Shown piece after piece: positions 36,570 to 47,480 of a DNA stretch of 64,000 nucleotides (positions within the stretch are counted from its first letter, which is position 1; every line of letters starts with the position of its first letter). Source of the stretch: Seiridium cupressi (Eukaryota > Ascomycota > Sordariomycetes > Amphisphaeriales > Sporocadaceae); contig JARVKI010000023.1 in assembly GCA_036674765.1 (NCBI GenBank), positions 124,001 to 188,000 of the forward strand, written 5' to 3'. Below the pieces are notes generated by a model, which was given only the letters and a program-made list of their open reading frames with translations, did not search any database and was not told where the DNA came from. The translations under genes and the position numbers were made by a program.

Positions 36570-38205
36570 ATGGCCCCGTCGACTGTCTACTTGCCCGACG
36601 GGCAGACCTTCACGGTCCAGCCTGTCTTCTCGGGCCTTCAGTTTAAATCGAATGACATGAGCCTTGGACGTGCGCCTTCGCCTTTCCCCCCAGGATGGAC
36701 TGTTGTGATGCACACGGAGGAGCATGACGCTAGAGCCGATCTATCAAACGGCCAGGACCAGCATGATACCAATGGTGGCAGCGATGAGAAGCGGACTGAA
36801 ACCACCACTACTCGTCTTCACAGATACACGACACCGACTCTACATAATGACACCATTTTCATATCTAGCATCGTAAACCCCTCGTCCGAGGACTTTGAAC
36901 CCGCCAAAAGCCCTTCGCGCCAAATAGCCCTGATGCTTTGGGTTACCTTGTACTGGTACTTCCAGCAACCGGAGCCCTCGCCACACCTTGAGACGGCTCA
37001 TTCACGGCTTACACCAGCTGATGCCAGGCCTAAAGGTGAGTGGCGCATCCGGATCAAGCGTGAGGGCGTCTTGCATTCTCGGAATATGATTCCCAAGCTT
37101 GAGAGGATGGGCCTGATTTCGACGTTGGATTCTGCTGTTGGCACGAGTCTGGACGAAAACTCCGAAGGCTGGGATCATATGTATGTCTCAAGGCAAGCAT
37201 TCTGGCAGATACCGTTTGGATTATTTCTGTTCACTTTACAGCCCAAACGACATGGCTCCCACCCTGGATCACCCGTCAGTAGCCGGCCAACATCACCGAT
37301 TAGGAACGAGCCAGGAAGAAGGCACCATTCGCCTCACCCGTCAACCAGTGTCCTTCTCGCTGCCGATCTACCTGGGGGGCCGATCCCGACATCTCTGAGG
37401 AGCCTGCCCATGCATCCCATTACACCGTACTACTCGGCTTCGCATATGCCCACACATTATCCACCACCACCGCTTCAGTATGTCGTGACCAACGGAGTAC
37501 GGCACCCTCTTCGCCCCAAACCGCCCCGAATGGGTGAGGTTTTCTATACCCGCTATGTGCCCAGCGTAGAGAAATACATGTCATTCCGCGTCGCCTCGGC
37601 ATCCCAAACCCCTGTACCGTACTTGGGTCCCACGAGTCATGGTGACACCAAGGAACACGGCCATCTTACCTCACTGTCTGACGATGCACTACTAAAGATG
37701 TGGATGTCTAACCCCCGTGTTTCCAAATTCTGGGGCGAACATCAACCCGACTTCCTGTCGAATGCGTTGAACTCAAAGCACTCATTCCCGGCTATTGGCC
37801 TATGGGATGGCGAACCGTTTGGCTATTTCGAGATATACTGGGTTAAGGAGGATCACCTTGGCAAGCATATCCGAGCGGATGATTACGATAGAGGCATCCA
37901 CGTTTTCATTGGCGAAGAGTGGGCCAGAGGTCGTGTTCCTCAGTGGTCCTCAAGTTTAGCGCATTGGATCTGGCAGTCTGATAACCGAACCATGAGTATC
38001 TGCTTGGAGCCAAGGATTGATAATGATAGGTAAGTTCGCCTCTGACCAAATTCGGGGTCGCGACGGACCCGACTGACCCAATCTCAGGTTCATCGACCTG
38101 CTGCAGAAGGAAGGGTTTTGTAAGGAGCGCCAAGTTGCTTTCCCCCATAAGCAAGCTTGGCTGGTTCGGCTTGCCAGAGATGCTTGGACAGGCCCGCGTC
38201 TATAG
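36570..38205 (+). CDS. Siderophore N5-hydroxyornithine acyltransferase (SidF/SidL family)
   Basis: Predicted 525 residues. Exons are 36570-38029 and 38088-38205, with a 58-base intron (GTAAGT...CTCAG, branch GACTGACC). SidL acetylates and SidF anhydromevalonylates N5-hydroxyornithine, giving the hydroxamate units of ferricrocin or fusarinine-type siderophores. The C-terminal third is an AlcB/IucB-like GNAT fold. It includes GEVFYTRYVPSVEKYMSFRV, MWMSNPRVSKFWGEHQP, PAIGLWDGEPFGYFEIYWVK and GIHVFIGEEWARGR, and ends with SICLEPRIDNDRFIDLLQKE. A Pro/Ser-rich insert (about 240-330: HPGSPVSSRPTSPIRNEP) separates it from the N-terminal half. The last residues are GPRL; PRL is at best a weak peroxisomal signal. 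No other siderophore gene is adjacent, which slightly favours the unclustered SidL over SidF. I cannot decide, so no symbol is given. The ATG at 36570 (ATTGGCCATGGCC) is preferred to the in-frame 36420. Confidence 0.85.
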
Positions 38206-38520
38206 AATAGATGTCTGAGGCGCAACCAAGGGACAAAGGACGCTCAGACTCGGAAAGTGTATCGACTGAAAAGAAGTGATTCGGTAGGAAAGAGGGACAT
38301 CTGAAGGACACCTGTGTTGGACTTTTGAGACCACCTTCAACATCAATCAGCAGAATAGTGTAACCCGCTTATTCCCGATGACAGTTTGTTGCATGAAATA
38401 AATTCGATGGTTCTAGACTTGTCTGCTCTGTAAACCCAGGCGGAACCTTGGGAAGTCCCCTATTCATTTCGGACTGTAGCGTAGCATCCAAGCAACAAAA
38501 CGCAGTTATCTCCACGATTC

Positions 38521-40561
38521 TTAGCTGCTTCGACGTCCATAAGGTTCGAACGGAAATACGGCGCTTACAGCAGCCATGCCAATGAACAGCGCTGCGCACA
38601 CATAAATCGGAACCGAAGTTGTTGTGTCAGCAGTGGTGCCCACCACGGCCGAAATTATGCCCATAATCCTGTTACATGCAACCGCTATTCCATTTCCCGT
38701 TGCTCGATGGGCACTTGGTAGAACTTCAGGCGTGTATGCGTATAACGTGCCGTAGTATATATTCAGGCAAAAGCCGATTGCACAACTGAAGCCCACGTTC
38801 TGTGCCGGGGTTTTGACGGCTGTATAGGCGAAGAAGAAGGCCATGGTGACCAGGGCCCCGATGACCATGGTGTACTTCCGCCCCAGAAACTTCAAATTGC
38901 ACATCCACCCGGCGAGCATCGGCCCAAATATGCCCGAGACATTAGTCAAAGCGTAGTTTCGCCAGGTATCGTAGGTGCTGACGCCGGCGGTGGCGCCGCG
39001 ACTCGCCAAGTAAGTGCTATTTCCGGCTGTTAGTATAACGTCCTGCGTGACTGGGAATCAACCACATACTTCAAAAAGACATAGAAGAGGGGGTAAGCTA
39101 ATCCGATGAGAGTCCACGAGAGCCAAATGAGTCCAGTTGATAAGGCGAGCTGCTTCGTGCCAAAAAGTCCTCTGAGGTGAATGAGTGCTTCACTCGCAGA
39201 GAATCCACGACCACTATGCGCAGACTGAACCGTCCCACAGGCGTCTAGCTGCTCGAGAGTCAATGAGCACGGACGATTGTACTTCTTCGCAATGCTTTGT
39301 AGCGACTCTACTAATGCCGCATCGTCCCCTATACCGAGAAGGTATTTGGGTGTCTCCTTAAGTCGAATGACTGTGACGCGAAGGACTGACATAACGAAAA
39401 CTAGCGCTCCTGCAGTGAACATGGTCTACAACACATTTTGGTTAGTCATAATTATCGAGGAGAAGTTCTAGCAGTCATAGGAATGTTCAAAAGTGTTTGG
39501 CTCTTAGATATTGATTTGACTCTAGAATCAAGCCTGAGAATAAATAGAGGACCCCTGAATGTACTTACATACCGCCAACCCCAATTCGAGTCGCGTGGAC
39601 AATATTCCACGGACGAGCAGTTCCACCTTTCGGGAACTAGAGCTTTTATCAGTAATTGAAATAGCGAAGGGGGGGAGATGCTCGTCTCACCCAGGAAACC
39701 CCAAGCGATGAAGCCTGTTATAGCTTGGCCAAGTCCCCACCACGAAGCTAGAAAGGTAAGGACCCATTGCTTATGTGATGGCAGATATTCTAAGAAAACT
39801 GTCGTATCGAGTATAAGATTCCCACCGCCTCCAAAGCCTACCATTGCTATGAAAAAGCCGAGAGAGGGCCAGCTTGGAGCGGCACCAGCGACGATTGCTG
39901 CAGCTGAACATATGAATAGGGAAATGTTGAACGCCCCTCACCGCAAAGTCAGTGGTGTACTTTGATCAGGTCGTCGTGCAGAGCTTACAACGTCGTCCGA
40001 TCATGTCTGCACTTAGACCCCAAAATATTGCACCACTAAGCATACCAACTGGAAACATCTCGATCAGCTTTGGCTTGCTCAAATTTCTGTCAATGGAGAT
40101 TATAGTCCTTACCATAAACCGCTACGTTCAAGCCTGCTGAGTATCCTACACGGCCAAACTCTGTGAATGCTTGCGTTGCGATTACTGATTGGAGTAGCAG
40201 AATCAGGGAGTCGACCGCGTAGCTACCGAGTACATGAGCCAAGTGTAACTTGAAACCATTTATCGAAAGACATACCCAAAGCCGTTCAGCACGAACAGCT
40301 TCCAGTGATAAGGGGTCCAACCTATCTCATCGATGGCCTAGCAGGTCTATCAGACACGTTGTTTTCGGTCAAAGGTAGTCCTAGACGACTCACGTTATTG
40401 ACGAGGTGCATTTTCATATTCAACGCCGGATCGAGGTCTTGCAGGGCGAGGATATCCTGGCTGCCGGCTTGTGCCACATGGCCCTGGGAAATGCCATCGT
40501 CGTTGCTGTGGCCCTTTTCCGCTTTCGCGAGGTCGAGCGGTGGGCCATTCGGTGCTGCCAT
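38521..40561 (-). CDS. MFS transporter, SV2/SVOP-like sugar or organic-ion porter
   Basis: Plasma-membrane major facilitator, 521 residues, 12 predicted membrane spans; substrate unknown. Eight exons: 40561-40394, 40337-40276, 40222-40113, 40048-39989, 39936-39691, 39636-39569, 39425-39070, 39016-38521. All joins keep the frame and rebuild family motifs: NNAIDEIGWTPYHWKLFVLN, GFGYAVDSLILLLQSV, VGMLSGAIFWGLSADMIGRR (loop 2-3 signature), GFGGGGNLILDTTVFLEYLP and WGWRYTMFTAGALVF. Others are VIRLKETPKYLLGIGDDAAL and YAYTPEVLPSAHRATGNGIA, ending FPFEPYGRRSS. Intron 4 (39937-39988) appears to use a GAG acceptor, which is rare. The intron at 39426-39568 is longest (143 bases). It is tail-to-tail with the siderophore acyltransferase (315-base gap) and divergent from the PhoD gene. 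Members of this subfamily are not the typical siderophore (SIT/ARN) carriers, so a link with the neighbour is only a guess. Confidence 0.88.
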
Positions 40562-42073
40562 TGCAATCGAGTTCCTCGAACTCTAATACAGTATAAGTAT
40601 GTTCATCAACTCACACGCAGCCGTATAGAGATTTCAGTTGAGCCGCGTAGTTCCGCGTCTGTTGGATATAGTAGACTGGAAACGTGCAAGCCAAGTACCT
40701 AGGCTTGAGAAACGCACATGTAAGGTACCACATGAACACATTCTTTTGCAAGCCCTACCGAGCGGCGGGTGCGCGTTTTGTCGAGACGAGCAGTGAGCCT
40801 ATCTACTGCCTATCTGCCCCGCTGCCGCTCGGCAAAGACCCCTTGAGGGCCGCTTGAGCCTTGATTCGTCCTATTGCCGTTGTGCACGTGCCCGGGAAGC
40901 GCTGCACTAATGGTTAGGGTTGTACAGGCGTGATAACGCGCCCGGTGTATCTTTATTTTTATGGGCGTTGTCGACGGCGGTCCCAGTGTGCCTGTCACGG
41001 AACTATCCTAAACATCAGCACCGGCGGCCACGTGCAGGTAACGGTCTATGCTAAATAATGTTTATACTCCGTAACTCTTACTGAACTCTTACTTCAGTAC
41101 GAGTCGGAGGTATGAGGCGTCATGTCCCCTTCGTGACTTGAGAAAAGTAGATTATGGTCTGTCCATCTGATCTCAGGCACATTAAGGTTATGCAGGCAAT
41201 TGTGCACGAGACCCATTGCTAAAAGGAGCATCGTGTCGCATTGAGTCGAGGCTCGAATTGCAGCCAGCGATGTACCAACTGCGATCGTCTTGTCTGCATG
41301 ACGGAATCCATTCGAACACTACCAGATTGATAGCAAACCGCAAAACCGGGAGGCCCATAAATGTTTGCCCAATGGCTAACGACATCCTCGGTCCTACACA
41401 GTTTAACTATTTGGTGGTTGGGAATTGGACTGCCGCTCGTTGCAAGGAGCGGAGATGACCATTCCCGTCGAGTGGGGTTATAGTTCACAACGTGCCGGCA
41501 TTGGCCACCCCCATTGGGTCCAGCACGGACGTCCTAGTCACGGACAGGGATTCTCCGGCGGTGGAATGCATCTCGGCATCGTCATACTACATTCTGAGCT
41601 TCTTCTATGCAGTCCCGCTAAGACCGACACAGCATGCTGAGCGTTCTTCACTCAACCGAGGCCAATGAGAGATGGGACCATTGGACTGGGAGAAGGCCTG
41701 TACCGAAGCTGCATGATCCGATGAGGAGCGTCATGCTTTCGGGGTTCCCTTCCGCACTCATTCCCGGCCAACCAGGCTTGTAGGATTGCAAAGCGACCCA
41801 ATCGCAACCATGCCCGAGAAGCTTGTCTGCAGGCTGACATGAGAAGAACCCATAATGGCAACCAATTATGAAGTCGATCAAAACCACGAGCCGGTCCTGG
41901 AGCCGCAATGTCACCTCCTCCAACAGTAGGGCTGATAAACTTTGAGCCATCTTCCCTGACCGGAGTACGCGGCCAGCTTCGTGCTCGAAGGTAGAGCGAT
42001 TATAAGAGGATCACAAGTCGTCTTTGGTAGTAGAGCAACAAGATAGAAAGCTGCGTCTGCTCAAGCCGCTACC
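40562..42073. promoter_or_regulatory. Divergent promoter region between transporter and phosphatase genes
   Basis: A 1.5-kb spacer between two divergent start codons. It includes CACGTG palindromes at 40885-40890 and 41029-41034, the core recognised by Pho4/NUC-1-type and other bHLH factors. The motif also occurs elsewhere in the window by chance. No supported gene lies inside; the 100-codon minus frame at 41950-41648 is not called. Confidence 0.4.
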
Positions 42074-44180
42074 ATGGTCCGCGCGATCCATGTCCTCCCG
42101 TTTACTGCTACGGCTCTCGCAGCCTTCACAGGAAACCTCAACTACTTCTCTCCCTCGTTGCACCACCCGTCTCTTGGTGTTTCAATCAGCAAAGTAGCGA
42201 AGCGGACATACGCGAGCTCACCATGGGACCCTTCGCAGCTCAACTTCACTCATGGAGTTGCAAGTGGTGATCCTTACGAGGATAGTGTCATTCTGTGGAC
42301 TAGAGTTAGCCCCTCAATTGATGACGACAAGAGCAATGTGACTGTTTCCGGAGTGGCTGGCCTATATAACCACGACACGGACGAATACGTTTCAAAGAGT
42401 AGCGCTCCTGTATGCGTCGATTGGAAGATCAGTGCCACGGATGACTTCGCTACGTTGGCAGACTCGGGCACGGCATACACCAGCTCGGATGTGGACTATA
42501 CTGTCAAGGTGGAGGCCCAGAAACTACAGCCTTTCACCACATATTATTACCAGTTTTGTGTCTGCAGCTCAGACAATGCCTCGCCGGTGGGCCGGACCAA
42601 GACCATTCCTTCGAAAGATGCCAAGGTCGATACAGCCATCAGAATAGCTGTTTACTCCTGCAGCAACTTCCGTATGTAAAAAGCCTGAGAAAGTTGAGCC
42701 CTTACTGATACTATTCATAGCTTTTGGCTTTTTCAACGCCTATGGCAACCCGGTCAGAAAAGATTCTGTCGATTATGTCGTCCATCTAGGCGACTACATT
42801 TACGAGTATGGAAACGGCAACTATGGATGGGGCAATGCCTATGACAGAATCCCACAGCCAGACAGAGACATTTATACGTATGTTGTATATCTACGAAGTG
42901 TAATTGGTACAAGCAGCTGACAGCGTACAATCAAGGCTCTACGACTACCGCAGGCGTCTTGCGACATACAGAACGGACTCGGATCTGCTTGCGAGCCACC
43001 AAAACTTCCCATGGATCCCCGTCTGGGATGATCACGGTGAGTTGCCGGCTTGTTTGAAGGCATATAGTAACAAAACTAACCGAGCATGATCCAGAGGTTG
43101 CTGACAACACATACCGTGACGGCTCCTCTGAATTGAACAATACCGAAGATTCGTTTATTCAAGATGGCGGCGTGGCAGTTGATCAGCGCAAGATGAATGC
43201 AGTGCGTGCCTATTTTGAGTGGAGTGAGCAGACCAGTCGTCCTGATTTTATCCATGGCTAACAGGACTGCAGTGCCCATTCGTCAAGTAGAGATGGACGA
43301 CAACCTGCGCATCTGGAGAGACTTCAGCTTCGGTGATCTGTTCGACCTCGTCATGCTGGACACTCGCCAGTACGACCGATCAATTACTGACTTGTATTGG
43401 AACACACACTACATTCACGAGATTGCCCAAGATGCCGGCCGCAGTCTCATGGGCGCTCGCCAAGAGGCATGGTTCTATCACAAGCTCAAGGACAGCTCTT
43501 CCCGTGGTGCAACCTGGCGCATCATCGGTAATCAGATCGTCTTCAGCCGCATGAACGAGAGTGTTGCTCTCGGAGACGAGGACCCTCTGAATGGTGACTC
43601 GTGGGACGGCTATCAGGCCAACCGTAACAGAACCTTCCAGACCCTCTACGAGAACAACATCAGCAACACTGTTTTCCTAGCTGGAGATTCCCATGCTTCT
43701 TGGGTTTCGGACCTGGTCTGGCTCGACGAGCATGCGTACGACGAGGAGACTGGCGCCGGCTCTGTGGGCGTAGAGTTTGCAGGATCGGCCGTCTCCTCGC
43801 CATGTCCATACGGGCAGAACATTAGTCTCGCCACAGCGAACGGAGGATCGCAATGGCTTACGGCAGCAAACCGCGAGCTCCAATGGCAGGATCTGTACTA
43901 CAGGGGCTATTACGAGCTGTCGATCGGCTATGACTCGGTAAACGCTTCTTTCTTTGGCATCCCGACTACTGCCGTCAAGCAGGGATATGAGATCTCACTT
44001 GCGAATTTCACAGTCCTGGCTGGCGAGAACCATCTGCATCGCCAGAATGGCTCTGCGGTAGCCGCAATTGCCGAGAATGGCAGTTTGAAGAATGGCCAGG
44101 TGGTGCAAACAAATCTGACGCACGACACCACGACGAATGAGTGGTTCATCTATAATGAGTACACCTCAACATCAGGTTGA
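42074..44180 (+). CDS. Secreted PhoD-family alkaline phosphatase/phosphodiesterase
   Basis: Metallophosphoesterase of the PhoD family, 630 residues, likely exported and releasing phosphate from organic esters. Five exons: 42074-42671, 42721-42877, 42936-43036, 43095-43223, 43273-44180; introns are 49, 58, 58 and 49 bases. The N-terminus (MVRAIHVLPFTATALAAFTG) is signal-like. A PhoD N-terminal Ig-like region follows: NFTHGVASGDPYEDSVILWT and FTTYYYQFCV. The metal-site blocks are YVVHLGDYIYEYG, WIPVWDDHEVADNTYRDG, LFDLVMLDTRQYDR, WRIIGNQIVFSRM and NTVFLAGDSHASWVSDL, in the family order. Numerous NxS/T sites suit a glycoprotein. Exon 3 probably begins at an AAG acceptor, giving IYTLYDYRRRLATY; an alternative CAG acceptor upstream would insert three residues. 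Length is normal. Phosphate-dependent control is plausible but unproven. Confidence 0.92.
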
Positions 44181-44285
44181 TAGTTTATTGTAATGTAATT
44201 TGTAGTCTGCCGTAATTTGTATGTAGTCTGCAGTCTCAGCCATTTTTCTCCAGGTCAAGAAATAATGGAGTCTATTTTGGCTTTA

Positions 44286-44325
44286 TCCCCCAGGAAACCG
44301 AAACTATCTTTTGGAATAGGGCTGC
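44286..44325 (+). repeat. Left terminal inverted repeat of the MITE-like element
   Basis: Pairs with 44609-44648 in inverted orientation. Homology stops sharply after GGGCTGC. Confidence 0.75.
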
Positions 44326-44608
44326 GCTTTTAACGAATAAGAGTTTTAAGACCGTAAACTTTATACCCCATAATATATACAGATAGCTGGGGAAAAAAGT
44401 AAGCCAAACATTTCGATCATAAAGCTAATTAACTTTGTAATATAAATTAAAAAATGAGGTTATTCTTAATTATGCCAACGCCTAAAATAGTTACTAGTAT
44501 AACAAAGGGCTACGCCACAAATAGCACAACCCCAGATCGTCCTTTTGCGGCTTAAACTGCCTATCAATTTGCCTTCGAAGTTATTGTCATTATACTCGAA
44601 ATACTCAA

Positions 44609-44648
44609 GCAGCCCCATTTTAAAAGGCAGTTTCGGTCTCCCAGGGGA
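44609..44648 (-). repeat. Right terminal inverted repeat of the MITE-like element
   Basis: Mirror copy of the left repeat, followed immediately by the TA duplication. Differences from the left copy are A/G or C/T only. Confidence 0.75.
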
Positions 44649-44650
44649 TA

Positions 44651-45772
44651 ACAGAATTGGGATGCTTAAGTTTGTGACTGATGGATCAAATAATGAACAA
44701 TTGGAAAATGGGCGATGAAAGTAGTAAGAGTATCATTATTAGTCGAGTTTGATATCTCAACGATAGCACATACAGGTTTGGATTACGTATTGATTCCTTG
44801 CGGCCTTCGACCATGCCGAATAGCCAAGGAGTCTAACTCGTGATCTATATGGTTACCATGAAATGGACAATATACCAGTCTAGAAAACCTTATTATTACT
44901 CCCCTCTCCCCTTTCGAAATAGCTCCATCTTGAGCTACTTTGAGACAATTGACAAGGTTGAGCGAAATTCTGCATCTGGGCAGAAAATTTTCTTTACCAT
45001 TTCTTTTACGTTAGAAACCATGCAGCGCATGTGCGATTCTCGAAGAAAGTAGAATCTAAAATTAAGTTTTATCGATGAAGTTTTTCCACATCTACAAATC
45101 CAAGCTATGAATGGTCAGTGTGAGTATTCTGGCCCTCTCCTCTTTTCTGTCACCCTCCGTTGGAAATTACATTTTCAAGTGATATGGATGCGAATTGCGT
45201 CAAACTCAAGACTGAAGATGATGCCAAAATTGTGGGCGGGGTCCACTTGACTTGAATATTTTGACGTTGTGCTAGTAATAGCAGCTTTGATATTATAGTT
45301 AGCACCAACATACATGGATTTTCTTGTATAGTCAGTGGATTAAATGACTTGATGATCGCTCTCCTTGCCAAATGCAGCTTATGAGCAGGGAACATCAGAT
45401 CTATAAACTTTGTCACAATGCGGAATGCCCAGAGCCGAGGAGTCGTGCTCGAATGAAATCGATTCAGGCTCGAGATGCAATCTAGCCAGGCATATATTCA
45501 AATTCCTGGGCACTGGTATCCATCTCCTCTTCGCCAGTCTTCACTTGATGATCAACGCTCGGAGCAGGTATTTGGTTTCTATCTAGCAGCAATAATGATG
45601 GACATTATGACTCTAACTAATTATTGGTCACGATGCTCTCTCTGTAACTATATTTAAAGTTTCAGGCCGTGAAGCCGAGCTCTTTTGCTCGAGTTTGAGA
45701 AATATTGGCCCTCGAATTGAGGCCGCTACAAATAAGTTTTTTTCCGCCGGGTCCCTCCCCGAAAATTATCAG
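44651..45772. other. A+T-rich intergenic DNA
   Basis: Between the MITE and the promoter of the acidic orphan gene. Short frames only; no further inverted-repeat element was seen. Confidence 0.5.
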
Positions 45773-45780
45773 TATATATA
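45773..45780 (+). promoter_or_regulatory. Possible TATA box of the acidic orphan gene
   Basis: TATATATA, 230 bases before the preferred start at 46011, followed by a C/T-rich stretch typical of fungal transcription starts. Position is plausible only. Confidence 0.35.
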
Positions 45781-46010
45781 TCGAGGTCGGTCCCAGATCT
45801 CTTGGCCTTTCACCATCCCCGATCACGCAACGTTCCTACTTGAGAGTTCCATATCGAGCTAAGCTATATATCCTTCCAAGACTCAACACCATCGACCTTT
45901 GAACAAGACCATCGGTGTTATTACACTGATACTTATCAGACTACCCCACCCAACTCCTTTCTTCTTATTTATATTCAATCTTGATCGTCTCGCCACTTAA
46001 CACCGACAAG

Positions 46011-47480
46011 ATGAACAATTCTCAGCTCCAGGGGAGGGACATGGTCGACATGATGGAGGTGATTAACGCTAATTATCCCCTGCTTTGGGACCTTCTCAAC
46101 GGCAGACGCAGAGAAGAGTTATCCAGCGAGGCCGCATTCGACCGGCTACAAAGCCAGATCTTCAGCAAGCTTGAGCGCCACATCCACATCAACATCACGG
46201 ACTACTGGCACCCTGATCACGACATCCAGGAGAATGCCACGTGGCCCATCTTCCTCGCTACTCGGTCCTTGGGCCCGAATTTCGAACCTTATAGCTACAC
46301 CCACAACCGGCATCGCCACCATGCTCTGCTCCCGGACTGGAGGCTCAACTATTCCTTCACATCGACGGGCCACGAGTCCGAGACATTTGGTGTGCCTCGA
46401 GGTCTCATCGACATGGTCAACAAAGCTGCACACGCTCAGGATCTTGCTGAGGCTGAGTTGAACCAGTCCGCCGCGGCCTCATCGCAGACGCAACCTCGAC
46501 GACCTCAAGGGCAGTCTTCCACTCTGGTATCGGATCTGTCTTCTTCCCCAACAGCCCAGACCGTGGAAGACCATCATCATCCTTCGAGCATGACCCATCA
46601 CTGCGCCACACACGGGTGCCGTTTGAGCATGCCACTGCCCCTTACGGAAATGGCCGACAATGAGCCCGATGTGCTCTCCAGGATTCACGCTTACCTCGCC
46701 ATCGCGCGGAATGGCTTCGACAGAGGATATCGGGGTGTGTTCCGGACCAACGTCGACAGGGCTATCGCCATCAACAAATGCAGCACCATGGATCAGTGGC
46801 TGCGCGACTACGCCAATCTCCCCGTGGCTATTGGGCTCTTGGAGAGAATCAAGGAGAAGATCCAGAAATCGACGGACGCGTATTTCGGTGTCAACGATTT
46901 TGATTATGACGACGAGGAGGAGGAGGATGAGGAGGAGGATGAGGAGGAGGAGGATAATGCTGACAAGTGTCTCTTCTGTATGGACGTCGCCCGGGCCAAC
47001 ACAATCATGCTCAAAGGTCGCTTGCTGTCTTACCCCCCAGAGCTGCTCGAGGAATTCAAGGCCGTCTTCCGCCGAGTCCTTTCGAATTACCACGACCGTG
47101 AGGAGACCGACTCGACCGTCACACGATACTCATTTCCGATGCCGTTTGAGCACCAGATCCAACTCGTCGCCAATGAGATCGACTGCATCCTCAGCCCGGC
47201 ATACCGTCACAGCGAGAATGACGGGTACCGCCCACATCGGATCAATCCTCCCGCAGGCCGCGCAGTGCTGGGACGCATCACCAATACCAACAGCAACCCG
47301 GTGATGGACCAGCCGCCTCCACAGGCTCGCCAGAACCAGGACCAGGACCAGGACCATGATCAGTACCCAACCCAAGATGAGCATGGGCAACAGACTGCAG
47401 CTATTTGGCCACATAGTCTTACGAGAGCTACCCGGACACCACTTCAAGCGAACATGCCGGCTTTTGCTCTTTTCAGATAA
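46011..47480 (+). CDS. Acidic orphan protein of unknown function, single exon
   Basis: Predicted 489 residues with no recognised family. The N-terminal part looks folded: MVDMMEVINANYPLLWDLLN, then LERHIHINITDYWHPDHDI. A Ser/Gln-rich linker leads to a His/Cys cluster (HHHPSSMTHHCATHGC). A second folded part (VLSRIHAYLAIARNGFDRGY, MDQWLRDYANLPVAIGLLER) is followed by an almost pure Asp/Glu run (about 297-316) encoded by a GAG/GAT microsatellite. A CxxC (KCLFC) comes immediately after. The C-terminal tail is Gln/Asp-rich (NQDQDQDHDQ). The Cys/His residues could bind a metal, but no known zinc-finger pattern fits. The start at 46011 (GACAAG before ATGA) is preferred over the in-frame 45981. Strong C/G-ending codon use and 1.5 kb of open frame support a real gene. 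Long antisense frames across it are shadows. Confidence 0.75.
   Translation: MNNSQLQGRDMVDMMEVINANYPLLWDLLNGRRREELSSEAAFDRLQSQIFSKLERHIHINITDYWHPDHDIQENATWPIFLATRSLGPNFEPYSYTHNRHRHHALLPDWRLNYSFTSTGHESETFGVPRGLIDMVNKAAHAQDLAEAELNQSAAASSQTQPRRPQGQSSTLVSDLSSSPTAQTVEDHHHPSSMTHHCATHGCRLSMPLPLTEMADNEPDVLSRIHAYLAIARNGFDRGYRGVFRTNVDRAIAINKCSTMDQWLRDYANLPVAIGLLERIKEKIQKSTDAYFGVNDFDYDDEEEEDEEEDEEEEDNADKCLFCMDVARANTIMLKGRLLSYPPELLEEFKAVFRRVLSNYHDREETDSTVTRYSFPMPFEHQIQLVANEIDCILSPAYRHSENDGYRPHRINPPAGRAVLGRITNTNSNPVMDQPPPQARQNQDQDQDHDQYPTQDEHGQQTAAIWPHSLTRATRTPLQANMPAFALFR
46912..46956 (+). repeat. GAG/GAT microsatellite inside the acidic orphan gene
   Basis: Trinucleotide run of GAG with GAT interruptions encoding the Asp/Glu stretch. 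In-frame length variation between strains would be expected. Confidence 0.85.

Larger units (their letters stand above)
44286..44648. mobile_element. MITE-like element with 40-bp terminal inverted repeats and TA target duplication
   Basis: The ends are imperfect inverted repeats: 44286-44325 against the reverse complement of 44609-44648. They start TCCCC, share ACCGAAACT and GGGCTGC blocks, and match at 32 of 40 positions. All eight differences are transitions. Both ends are flanked by TA (44284-44285 and 44649-44650), the target site of Tc1/mariner-type transposons. The 363-bp element is A+T-rich inside and has no transposase frame, so it is non-autonomous. It sits about 100 bases past the stop codon of the PhoD gene. 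The parent element cannot be named from this window. Confidence 0.75.

Noticed and set aside
40885..41034. Two CACGTG sites as evidence of phosphate-starvation control of the PhoD gene
   Set aside because: The hexamer occurs elsewhere in the window at about chance rate, and these sites lie 1 kb from the start codon.
41648..41950. 100-codon minus frame in the divergent promoter
   Set aside because: Codon choice is mixed and no signal or domain stands out. Competing frames overlap.
36570..44180. A secondary-metabolite or siderophore gene cluster
   Set aside because: There is no NRPS, PKS, ornithine monooxygenase or SIT carrier nearby. The neighbours look unrelated.
46479..47093. 204-codon frame antisense to the acidic orphan gene
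   Set aside because: It is produced by G/C-ending codon bias and the GAG repeat read backwards (Leu/Ile runs). It has no independent support.
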